A DNA stretch of 6,678 nt from NCBI GenBank assembly GCA_937926325.1, contig CALAZQ010000109.1, positions 1-6,678 of the forward strand, in the 5' to 3' direction. Under the pieces are notes generated by a model. That model had not been told where the DNA came from, made no database searches, and was given only the letters and a program-made list of their open reading frames with translations. Shown here piece by piece: positions 1 to 6,316 of this stretch. The DNA comes from an uncultured Planctomycetaceae bacterium. GTDB lineage: Bacteria > Planctomycetota > Planctomycetia > Pirellulales > UBA1268. Each line of letters begins with the position of its first letter. Within the stretch, counting starts at the first letter, position 1. The position numbers were made by a program, and so were the translations under genes.

Positions 1-22
1 AAGGGCGTGGGTTGTTTGTGGA

Positions 23-166
23 GTGACGGGGCATTGCCCATGCCATCTCGCCGGACGTTCGCTCCGGTCATCCCGCCCTTCACTCACTCGACGGAAACTT
101 CGCTTCGCCCTCCCGGCTTCACTCAGTTTCCGACGCCGCTCGATTGGCATGGGCAACGCCCCTCAC
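23..166. repeat. Imperfect inverted-repeat element downstream of gatB
   Basis: The outer arms at 28-45 and 145-162 are 18 bases long and complementary with one mismatch (A vs G-type change at 34/157). Four more paired bases outside (23-26 with 163-166) extend the arms past a one-base bulge at 27. Inside are an 8-bp arm pair (CGGAAACT at 92-99, AGTTTCCG at 125-132) and a small hairpin (CCGGA 51-55, TCCGG 63-67). The interior also holds an imperfect tandem duplication of about 40 bases; both copies contain TCCCG followed closely by CTTCACTCA (71-86 and 111-125). No gene family is recognisable in the frames that cross it. It starts 29 bases past the gatB stop, so it lies in the 3' untranslated part of the gat transcript. 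It may be a dispersed REP/MITE-like repeat or a structured 3' end. Its class is not identified, and no target-site duplication or T-tract was found. Confidence 0.6.
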
Positions 167-195
167 CCTATCAATTCAGCGACGAGTCGCCCCTG

Positions 196-1680
<1,485 letters not shown>

Positions 1681-1699
1681 GGGCGGCTGGGGTGCGGGG

Positions 1700-3205
1700 T
1701 CAGGCGGAGACGGCGGCGGGCCGCCGCGTATGCCAGTCGGTGGTCTGCTGATATTGATGTGCGGCCCGCAGCAGCAGCGGCTCGGAAAGGGCCGGGCCCT
1801 GCAACTGGAAGCCGACCGGCAGGCCGCCGGCGGTGAAGCCGCAGGGGAATGAGATGCCGCCGATGCCGGCCAGGTTGGTGCCGACGGTGTAGAGGTCAAC
1901 CAGGTACATCGCGACGGGGTCGTCGGTCTTCTCGCCCAGCTTGAAGGCGGGGGTGGCCGAGACCGGGCCGCCGATCAGGTCAACCTGCTCGAAGGCATCG
2001 AGAAAATCCTGCCGGATCAGCCGCCGCACCCGCAGGGCCTTGGCGTAGTAGGCGTCGTAATAGCCCGCCGAGAGAGCGTAGGTGCCGAGCATGATTCGCC
2101 GTTTGACCTCGGGGCCAAAGCCCTCGGCGCGGCTGCGGCAGTACATCTCGACCAGCGGTGAGTCAAAGCTACTGATGCCACCGTCGTCGGGCCTGGCGGT
2201 GCCGTCCCAGCGGTGGCCGTAGTGGGCTCCGTCGTAGCGGGCGAGGTTGCTCGAGGCCTCGCTCGGGGCAATCAGGTAATACGTCGGCACCCCATAGGCG
2301 GCATGGGGCAGTTCAACCTCGTGGATCGTCGCGCCGGCAGCCTCGTAGGCGGCGAAGGCGGTTTCGACATGCTCGGCTACCTCAGGGTCGAGCCCGTCAC
2401 CAAAGTGGGCGGCGACCCGGCCGATCTTCAGCCCGGCCAGCGGCTTGTCGAGTTCGGCCCGATAGGCCGGCACGTCGACTGCCAGTGAGGTCGAGTCGCC
2501 GGGATCGTGGCCGGCGATGGCCTCCAGCAGCAGGGCACAGTCTTCGGCAGAGCGGGCCATCGGGCCGATCTGATCAAGGCTCGACGAGAAGGCGACCAGC
2601 CCGCGGCGGCTGACCCGGCCATAGGTCGGCTTGAGGCCGGTGATGCCACAGAGCCCAGCCGGCTGACGGATTGAGCCGCCGGTGTCCGAGCCGATGGCCA
2701 GCGGGGCCATGTCGGCGGCAATGGCCGCGGCTGACCCGCCGCTGGAGCCGCCCGGCGCCCGGTCGAGGTCCCAGGGGTTGCGGACCAGGCCAAACGCTGA
2801 GTTCTCGTTCGAGCCGCCCATGGCGAACTCGTCCATGTTGGTCTTGCCGACAATGACGCAGCCCGCCTCCCGCAGCCGCCGTACCACGTCCGCGTCGTAA
2901 GGCGGCCGATAGCCGGCGAGCATCTTCGAGGCGCAGGTCGTCGGCTGGTCGGTTGTGCAGAGCACATCCTTCACCGCTACCGGCAGGCCGGCGAGCGGGC
3001 CGAGCGGCTTGCCGGCGGCCCGAGCGGCGTCGATTGCCGCAGCCTGGTCGATGGCCCCGTCACGGTCGACTGACAGAAAGGCGTTGATCGTCGGGTTGGC
3101 GGCTTCGATCCGCTCGAGAAAGGCCTCGGTGCAGGCGGCGGAGGTGACCTCACCAGCGGCAAGTGCGGCAGCCAGTTCAGCGGCAGAGCGATCGGTCAGC
3201 GGCAT
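1700..3205 (-). CDS. gatA: Asp-tRNA(Asn)/Glu-tRNA(Gln) amidotransferase subunit A
   Basis: This is the glutaminase subunit of GatCAB. It hydrolyses glutamine (or asparagine) and passes the ammonia to GatB. It belongs to the amidase-signature family. The protein is 501 aa, full length. The Ser-cisSer-Lys triad is intact: K79 in 'LPVAVKD', S154 in 'PGGSSGGSAA' and S178 in 'GSDTGGSIRQPAG'. This is the same numbering I recall for the Staphylococcus aureus enzyme. Other family blocks are 'GKTNMDEFAMGGSNENSAFG' (120-139), 'CGITGLKPTYGRVSRRGLVA' (186-205) and 'RRIMLGTYALSAGYYDAYY' in the C-terminal half. The ATG at 3205 places the first helix ('AAELAAALAAGEVTSA') at the usual distance from the start. 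A Shine-Dalgarno is not obvious. The gene sits between gatC (44-45 base gap) and gatB (19-base gap), the common gatCAB order, so the three subunits can be made together from one mRNA. Confidence 0.98.
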   Translation of the reverse strand: MPLTDRSAAELAAALAAGEVTSAACTEAFLERIEAANPTINAFLSVDRDGAIDQAAAIDAARAAGKPLGPLAGLPVAVKDVLCTTDQPTTCASKMLAGYRPPYDADVVRRLREAGCVIVGKTNMDEFAMGGSNENSAFGLVRNPWDLDRAPGGSSGGSAAAIAADMAPLAIGSDTGGSIRQPAGLCGITGLKPTYGRVSRRGLVAFSSSLDQIGPMARSAEDCALLLEAIAGHDPGDSTSLAVDVPAYRAELDKPLAGLKIGRVAAHFGDGLDPEVAEHVETAFAAYEAAGATIHEVELPHAAYGVPTYYLIAPSEASSNLARYDGAHYGHRWDGTARPDDGGISSFDSPLVEMYCRSRAEGFGPEVKRRIMLGTYALSAGYYDAYYAKALRVRRLIRQDFLDAFEQVDLIGGPVSATPAFKLGEKTDDPVAMYLVDLYTVGTNLAGIGGISFPCGFTAGGLPVGFQLQGPALSEPLLLRAAHQYQQTTDWHTRRPAAVSA

Positions 3206-3250
3206 CGGCTTTCGGGTTGAACGGGGAGTCGAGCGATTTTGGCGGCGGGC

Positions 3251-3577
3251 TCAGGCCGACCCCGATTCGCCCAGGACGGCGGGGACCAGAAAACACTCGC
3301 CGTCATGCCGGGGAGCCATTGCCAGAGCCTGCTCAGTCGAGAGCGAAGCGGCCGGCTCGTCCGCCCGAAACACATTTTGCGAATCGAGGGGGTGGGCCAG
3401 CGGTTCAACCGCAGCGGTATCGACCTCTGAGAGCTGCGAGACGAAGCCGACGATGTTGGACAGCTCTTGGGTCAGGCTCGATAGTTCGGCACCGCTGAGG
3501 GCCAGCCGGCCCAGCATGGCCACCTTCATCACATCGTCGGCGGTCAGGCCCGGCTGAGTATCGTTCTCGGCTGCCAT
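3251..3577 (-). CDS. gatC: Asp-tRNA(Asn)/Glu-tRNA(Gln) amidotransferase subunit C
   Basis: This is the small subunit that wraps around the GatA-GatB interface and is needed for a stable, active amidotransferase. The protein is 108 aa, slightly longer than the usual 95-100. It shows the N-terminal helix 'DDVMKVAMLGRLALSGAELS' (14-33) and the second helix 'LTQELSNIVGFVSQLSEVDT' (35-54). The conserved C-terminal belt follows, with 'VEPLAHPLDSQNVFRADEPA' (57-76) and the end motif 'APRHDGECFLVPAVL' (88-102), which matches the family pattern AP-x3-DG-x2-F-x-VP-x-V. The ATG at 3577 is the first in-frame start before the homology, and only a weak GGA lies upstream. It is the first gene of the gatCAB set and follows rpmB after 75 bases that contain no convincing promoter or terminator, so read-through from rpmB is plausible. 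Small GatC proteins diverge fast, but the context and end motif leave little doubt. Confidence 0.96.
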   Translation of the reverse strand: MAAENDTQPGLTADDVMKVAMLGRLALSGAELSSLTQELSNIVGFVSQLSEVDTAAVEPLAHPLDSQNVFRADEPAASLSTEQALAMAPRHDGECFLVPAVLGESGSA

Positions 3578-3652
3578 GCTCGATTCCAGTGGTCAGGGGG
3601 CGTGAGGGCGAAGCGAGCCGCGTGCAATCGCCTTGTCAGTTCGGACGCCAGC

Positions 3653-3973
3653 TCAGGGCCGAGCGCGGGGACCGGCCGGCACCGCCTCTTCGGCAGCTGG
3701 CTTGGCCTTCTCGACGTTCGGGAGCCGGAACGGCTTCTGACGGACAACCTTGGTGACGGCCCCACTGCGAATGCACTGGGTGCAGACCAGCCGGGTGGCG
3801 GTGGCGCCACTGGCGAGGGTGACCCTCAGCCGCTGGAGGTTGGGCTTGAACTTCCGCCGCGTGATGCCGGTGATCTTGGTGCCGACGCCGCCGAGGTATT
3901 TTTGCTTGCCGCGGATCGTCACCGAGTTCCCCATCGAGAACCCCTTGCCGCAGATTTCACAGCTCCGTGCCAT
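3653..3973 (-). CDS. rpmB: 50S ribosomal protein L28 (bL28), zinc-ribbon form
   Basis: This is a structural protein of the large ribosomal subunit. The protein is 106 aa, longer than E. coli L28 (78 aa). Family blocks are 'MARSCEICGKGFSMGNSV' (1-18), 'RRKFKPNLQRLRVTLASGA' (39-57) and 'RLVCTQCIRSGAVTKV' (61-76). Four cysteines, C5-x2-C8 and C64-x2-C67, make the two halves of a zinc knuckle, so this is the zinc-binding (C+) type. Between them is an insert, 'RGKQKYLGGVGTKITGITRR' (21-40), which resembles the Thermus L28 pattern 'RRGKAKREGGVGKKTTGISKRR' as I recall it. The last about 20 residues (A/P/E/K-rich) are an unaligned tail. The ATG at 3973 is fixed by the family N-terminus and by the Shine-Dalgarno AAGGTGGT ending three bases upstream. 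The much longer upstream frame is a shadow of the neighbouring phosphatase. It lies 82 bases after that gene and 75 before gatC. Confidence 0.96.
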   Translation of the reverse strand: MARSCEICGKGFSMGNSVTIRGKQKYLGGVGTKITGITRRKFKPNLQRLRVTLASGATATRLVCTQCIRSGAVTKVVRQKPFRLPNVEKAKPAAEEAVPAGPRARP

Positions 3974-3976
3974 CGC

Positions 3977-3984
3977 ACCACCTT
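3977..3984 (-). promoter_or_regulatory. Ribosome binding site of rpmB
   Basis: The minus strand reads AAGGTGGT, closely complementary to the 16S rRNA 3' end, and sits three bases before the ATG at 3973 (core AGGTGG about 5 bases away). It supports this start over the longer upstream frame. It is one of the few clear Shine-Dalgarno sequences in the window. Confidence 0.7.
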
Positions 3985-4010
3985 TTGAGTTGTCTGAGAT
4001 CGAAACCGAA

Positions 4011-4038
4011 AGCATACCTGAGCGGCCCCGGGCCGCAA
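4011..4038 (-). promoter_or_regulatory. Candidate promoter for rpmB-gatCAB
   Basis: On the minus strand a TTGCGG (-35-like, 4038-4033) is followed after 16 bases by TATGCT (-10-like, 4016-4011). This would give a start near 4004 and a leader of about 30 bases to the rpmB ATG. The -10 matches the sigma70 consensus at four of six bases and the -35 at three. It lies in the 82-base gap between the phosphatase gene and rpmB, a sensible place for an internal promoter. The matches are weak for GC-rich DNA, so this is a suggestion only. Confidence 0.3.
4022..4036. repeat. 15-bp GC palindrome between phosphatase gene and rpmB
   Basis: GCGGCCC and GGGCCGC are perfect 7-base inverted repeats around a single central C. 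As RNA this could fold into a 6-bp stem with a 3-base loop. It lies 20 bases past the phosphatase stop, like a terminator, but no T-run follows in either direction, so it is not a canonical intrinsic terminator. It also falls between the -35-like and -10-like boxes of the candidate rpmB promoter, so it could be an operator, or just chance in GC-rich sequence. Confidence 0.4.
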
Positions 4039-4055
4039 GATGAGCCGCTTTGGCC

Positions 4056-4892
4056 TCAGCCCGGGCGGCGGACCGCCGCCGGCGCGACCGCAGCCAGCAC
4101 AGCCTCGTGCAGCCGGCCGTTGGTGGCCAGGCCGTCCCCGGCGTCGATGGCATCGCGGCCGGTCCAGTCGCTGAAGCGGCCCCCCGCCTCGGCGACCACC
4201 ACCGAGGCGGCGGCGGCGTCCCAGGCGTTGAGCATCGGGTCGGCCATGATGTCGGCCCGGCCGGTCGCCACGAGCAGATAGCCGTAGCCGTCACCCCAGG
4301 TGCGGACGATGCCGCAGGCGTCCTCCAGCTCCAGCCGGACCCGGCCGCCGGCGGTATCGGCGTCGAGAGTAATCGGCCGCCGCCGGAAGTCGCGGAAGTC
4401 ACTCGAGCAGATCAGGCTGTCGGCCAGCTCGCGGCGGCTGGAGACCCGGGCTGGTATCGGCTGCTCATCACCCCGCTGGTGCCAGGCACCGCCGCCGCGG
4501 GTGGCGTAGACGAGCTCGTTGAGGGCCGGCATGAAGATGATACCGAGCACGCCCACGCCCTCCCGGCGGCAGCCGACGAGGGTGGCGTAGAGCGGCACCC
4601 CGCTGATGAACGACTTGGTGCCGTCGATCGGATCGACCACCCATTCATAGCCTGAGTTGCCCGGTCGGCAGCCGGTCTCTTCGCCCAGGAAGGCGTCGTC
4701 CGGAAAGGCCGTGAGCAGACGGTCGCTGAGGAGCTTTTCGGCAGCCACGTCTGCGGCGGTCACCGGCGAGGCGTCGGCCTTGGTCTGAACGGCAAGCTCT
4801 GGGTTCTGAAACCAGGACAGCGTGCCGATGCCCGCCTCGCGGGTGGCCGTCAGGGCCACCCGCAGCCGTGGCTCGAGTGCTGGGTCAGTCAT
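4056..4892 (-). CDS. hisN: Inositol monophosphatase family, histidinol-phosphatase type
   Basis: This is a Mg2+-dependent phosphatase, 278 aa. The probable reaction is histidinol phosphate to histidinol (step eight of histidine synthesis). Other IMPase-fold substrates (myo-inositol phosphate, PAP) are possible. Metal-site motifs are E71 in 'FLGEETG', D87 and D90 in 'WVVDPIDGTKSFISGVP', and D225 in 'LNAWDAAAASVVVAEAGG'. The forms 'DGTKSFI-x-GVP' and 'GDGYGYLLVATGRADIMADP' (200-219) are what I associate with the HisN subgroup rather than SuhB or CysQ. The ATG at 4892 is chosen because a purine-rich Shine-Dalgarno (AGGAG then GGGGAAGG, 4909-4896) precedes it; the in-frame ATG 63 bases upstream would lie inside lspA. 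Its first 8 bases overlap the end of lspA (ATGACTGA), suggesting translational coupling. No other his genes are in the window, so substrate assignment is moderate while family assignment is firm. Confidence 0.85.
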   Translation of the reverse strand: MTDPALEPRLRVALTATREAGIGTLSWFQNPELAVQTKADASPVTAADVAAEKLLSDRLLTAFPDDAFLGEETGCRPGNSGYEWVVDPIDGTKSFISGVPLYATLVGCRREGVGVLGIIFMPALNELVYATRGGGAWHQRGDEQPIPARVSSRRELADSLICSSDFRDFRRRPITLDADTAGGRVRLELEDACGIVRTWGDGYGYLLVATGRADIMADPMLNAWDAAAASVVVAEAGGRFSDWTGRDAIDAGDGLATNGRLHEAVLAAVAPAAVRRPG

Positions 4893-5538
4893 TCGCCTTC
4901 CCCTCTCCTGGTTCGTCGGGGGCCGCCGCGCTGTTGGGGACGGTGGTAGCCGCAACGGCCGGCCGACCGCCGCCAGCCGGCAGCACCGAAAGCAAAAGCA
5001 GCAGCCCGGCCCCGGCCACCAGAAAACTGTCGGCCAAGTTGAAGATCGGCCAGTCGATCACGCCCTCGAGCCGGAAGTGGATGAAGTCGCGGACGGCAAA
5101 GACCGGCTGCCCCTGCCGGGCCAGCGGCGCATGCCAGACAAGGCCGGGCAGCCCCAGCCGGTCATAGAGGTTGCCCAGAATACCGCCGCTGATCAACGCC
5201 AGTGCCACCACCAGCAGCCCGTCACCCCGCAGCCGCAGGCTATTGACCGTAACGATGATGCCGATCAGGGCCGCGACCGACACGGTGATGAACAGCCAGC
5301 CCATCCCCTGCCCCAGTCCGAAGAGCGCGCCTTCATTGAGGTTGGTCTCCCACCAGAGCAGCTGCGGGATGACGACGACGCCGGGCTGCATGCCAGGCAT
5401 GCCCAGTTGCTCAAAGGCGATGGCCTTGCTGAGCAGATCGGCGGCCGTTGCTGTCACCACAACCACCGCGAACACTGACCAGGTACCCAGCCGGCCGGCT
5501 GAACGGGTGGCAGACGCCGATGATGAAGGTGCGGGCAC
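4885..5538 (-). CDS. lspA: Lipoprotein signal peptidase (signal peptidase II)
   Basis: This inner-membrane aspartyl protease removes signal peptides from diacylglyceryl-modified prolipoproteins. The protein is 217 aa, longer than E. coli LspA (164). Hydrophobic segments lie at about 19-36, 80-98, 107-123 and 165-187. Family motifs are 'AADLLSKAIA' (32-41, D34 and K38), 'TNLNEGALFGL' (65-75), 'SGGILGNLYDR' (117-127), 'VRDFIHF' with catalytic D151, and 'WPIFNLADSFLVAG' with catalytic D170. Between DR (126-127) and D151 lie 23 residues against about 8 in E. coli. A polar Ala/Pro-rich tail of about 30 residues follows the last segment. The start is GTG at 5538: it is the first usable start in frame, but no Shine-Dalgarno is visible, and GTG codons just inside segment 1 are less likely alternatives. 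It follows the DksA-like gene by 55 bases and overlaps the phosphatase gene by 8. Confidence 0.95.
   Translation of the reverse strand: MPAPSSSASATRSAGRLGTWSVFAVVVVTATAADLLSKAIAFEQLGMPGMQPGVVVIPQLLWWETNLNEGALFGLGQGMGWLFITVSVAALIGIIVTVNSLRLRGDGLLVVALALISGGILGNLYDRLGLPGLVWHAPLARQGQPVFAVRDFIHFRLEGVIDWPIFNLADSFLVAGAGLLLLLSVLPAGGGRPAVAATTVPNSAAAPDEPGEGKAND
4896..4909 (-). promoter_or_regulatory. Ribosome binding site of the phosphatase gene, inside lspA
   Basis: The minus strand reads AGGAGAGGGGAAGG, ending three bases before the ATG at 4892. It lies in the last codons of lspA, so ribosomes finishing lspA can restart on the overlapping ATGACTGA. It supports the 278-residue start. Confidence 0.6.
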
Positions 5539-5593
5539 GGCAGCAGTGGCTTGCAGATCGGGAGCGGCATCCGGGCGTTGGTTCCGCCGCGTG

Positions 5594-5989
5594 TCACCGG
5601 GGCTGCCGGGGCCGAAAACTGGTGGCTTCCCGCTTCTCGGCGCAGCGGATGCAGGTGCTGGCGTAGGGTAACGCCTCGAGCCGCTTTTTGGCGATCACGC
5701 CGCCGCACTCCTCGCAGGTGCCGTAGGTCCTCTGCCGAATCCGCTCCAGGGCCTGCTCGACGAGTTCGAGCGTGTCTTCCTCGCTGGCCATCAGCGACAG
5801 CGTGAATTCCTGCTCGAACGCGTCTGACCCGATGTCGGCCATATGGACCGGCATGGTCGAGGCATGCCCCGCTTGCTCGTCCCCGCCGCGGCCGAGCGCC
5901 GCATCGGCCATGGTGCTGACATCCCCCCGGAGGCGGCTGCGAACCTCCTCCAGCGTCTTGCGGAAAGCCCGCATTTCAGCAGCTTTCAT
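5594..5989 (-). CDS. DksA/TraR-type C4 zinc-finger transcription factor
   Basis: The predicted protein is 131 aa. Proteins of this family bind in the secondary channel of RNA polymerase and, with ppGpp, shift transcription during starvation. N-terminal residues 1-30 and about 58-90 form charged helices suited to a coiled coil. The zinc finger is C92-x2-C95 and C113-x2-C116 in 'YGTCEECGGVIAKKRLEALP' and 'YASTCIRCAEKRE'. The coiled-coil tip has 'ADIGSDAFEQEF' (D52, D56, A57) instead of the exact D-x2-D-x-A of E. coli DksA, so functional equivalence is not assured; Bacillus-type general stress proteins of the same family are an alternative. The ATG at 5989 is chosen over an in-frame ATG at 6115 because GGAGGA lies 8 bases upstream and the extra 42 residues are Arg/Gly-rich with no homology. 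It is the first gene of the minus-strand run, 55 bases before lspA, with thrC diverging on the other side. Confidence 0.88.
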   Translation of the reverse strand: MKAAEMRAFRKTLEEVRSRLRGDVSTMADAALGRGGDEQAGHASTMPVHMADIGSDAFEQEFTLSLMASEEDTLELVEQALERIRQRTYGTCEECGGVIAKKRLEALPYASTCIRCAEKREATSFRPRQPR

Positions 5990-5997
5990 CCCGAGTG

Positions 5998-6003
5998 TCC
6001 TCC
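5998..6003 (-). promoter_or_regulatory. Ribosome binding site of the DksA-like gene
   Basis: The minus strand reads GGAGGA, 8 bases before the ATG at 5989. This is a strong Shine-Dalgarno at normal spacing. It decides the start in favour of the 131-residue protein over the 173-residue extension that would begin at 6115. Confidence 0.75.
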
Positions 6004-6066
6004 GCCTGCGTGCCACGCGACCGCCGGTACGGCATTCTCCGAAACGCCATCGACCGGACGACGCAG

Positions 6067-6094
6067 AACCTAATCCTGTCCTCCGCAGTGTCAA
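6067..6094 (-). promoter_or_regulatory. Candidate promoter 1 of the DksA-like gene
   Basis: The minus strand carries a perfect TTGACA (-35 consensus, 6094-6089). After 16 bases comes TAGGTT (6072-6067), a poor -10 with three of six matches. Transcription would start near 6060 and give a leader of about 70 bases. The exact -35 in the right place is suggestive; the weak -10 lowers confidence. Confidence 0.35.
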
Positions 6095-6113
6095 CTCCGC
6101 AAAGGAACCCCCC

Positions 6114-6142
6114 ATTGTAGCCGTTTTCAGAGTGGCGAAAAC
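6114..6142 (-). promoter_or_regulatory. Candidate promoter 2 with overlapping dyad operator
   Basis: The minus strand has TACAAT (6119-6114), five of six matches to the -10 consensus. Three bases upstream is an inverted repeat GTTTTC-N8-GAAAAC (6142-6123) that covers where the -35 would lie; no good -35 hexamer is present. A start here would be near 6107 with a leader of about 118 bases. A weak -35 overlapped by a dyad is typical of a regulated or activator-dependent promoter, but this is inference from spacing alone. I do not recognise the dyad as a known operator; it does not fit CTG-N10-CAG (LexA). Confidence 0.35.
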
Positions 6143-6208
6143 AGGCTGCCGCGAGTATCTTTCTAAGCATGTCGGGGCTCTGCCGTTGCAGGCCTGCTAC
6201 CGTCACCC

Positions 6209-6230
6209 GCGGGATCGTGCACCATCCCGC
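6209..6230. promoter_or_regulatory. 22-bp near-perfect palindrome upstream of thrC
   Basis: The arms GCGGGAT (6209-6215) and ATCCCGC (6224-6230) are perfect inverted repeats. Between them is GTGCAC (6217-6222), itself a palindrome, so only the base pair 6216/6223 breaks the symmetry. It lies 86 bases before the preferred thrC start. It could bind a dimeric regulator or form a 7-bp stem with an 8-base loop in a thrC leader. No T-run follows, so it is not a typical intrinsic terminator. Regulator unknown. Confidence 0.5.
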
Positions 6231-6303
6231 TTGAGTCGCGGTTTCCCTCGTGCCGACGATAGCTGGTGGGCGAACTCGCCGCCGCCCGCCGACAGCCGGA
6301 ACC

Positions 6304-6307
6304 GGAG
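6304..6307 (+). promoter_or_regulatory. Probable ribosome binding site of thrC
   Basis: GGAG sits 9 bases before the GTG at 6317. It is short, but the alternative start GTG 6266 has no purine-rich stretch in front of it, so this site favours 6317. Confidence 0.4.
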
Positions 6308-6316
6308 ATTGCCGCC

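Larger units (their letters stand above)
5990..6316. other. Divergent intergenic region, DksA-like gene / thrC
   Basis: This is 327 bases without a supported gene. Small open frames cross it on both strands, but none shows a family motif or a Shine-Dalgarno. It contains the leader of the DksA-like gene, two promoter-like matches on the minus strand, a GTTTTC/GAAAAC dyad and a 22-bp palindrome (listed separately). The part from about 6060 to 6180 is visibly more A+T-rich than the genes, as expected for a promoter region. If thrC used the GTG at 6266 instead of 6317, the region would shrink to 276 bases. Confidence 0.6.

Noticed and set aside
1..195. Integron attC site or CRISPR-like repeats
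   Set aside because: No RYYYAAC/GTTRRRY core pair and no regular repeat-spacer pattern; the symmetry is a nested inverted repeat with only a two-copy internal duplication.
1..195. Rho-independent terminator of the gat operon
   Set aside because: The arms are about 100 bases apart and neither they nor the inner hairpins are followed by a T-run on the minus strand.
3653..4402. 249-residue version of the rpmB frame
   Set aside because: The upstream part overlaps the phosphatase gene in another frame and is Arg/Ser/Thr/Pro-rich nonsense. The L28 family start and a strong Shine-Dalgarno mark 3973.
4050..4655. 201-codon plus-strand frame opposite the phosphatase gene
   Set aside because: Low-complexity Ala/Gly/Val-rich translation with no motif; shadow of the real minus-strand gene.
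4822..5478. 218-codon plus-strand frame opposite lspA, rich in Gln, His, Asp
   Set aside because: The composition is that of an antisense shadow; the minus strand has all LspA motifs and four membrane segments.
5990..6115. 42-residue N-terminal extension of the DksA-like protein
   Set aside because: Arg/Gly-rich with no homology. It would run through the TTGACA promoter candidate and ignore the GGAGGA before 5989.
6231..6260. Possible thrC promoter TTGAGT with GACGAT 18 bases later
   Set aside because: The -10 matches only three of six bases and the spacing is long; too weak to list as a feature.
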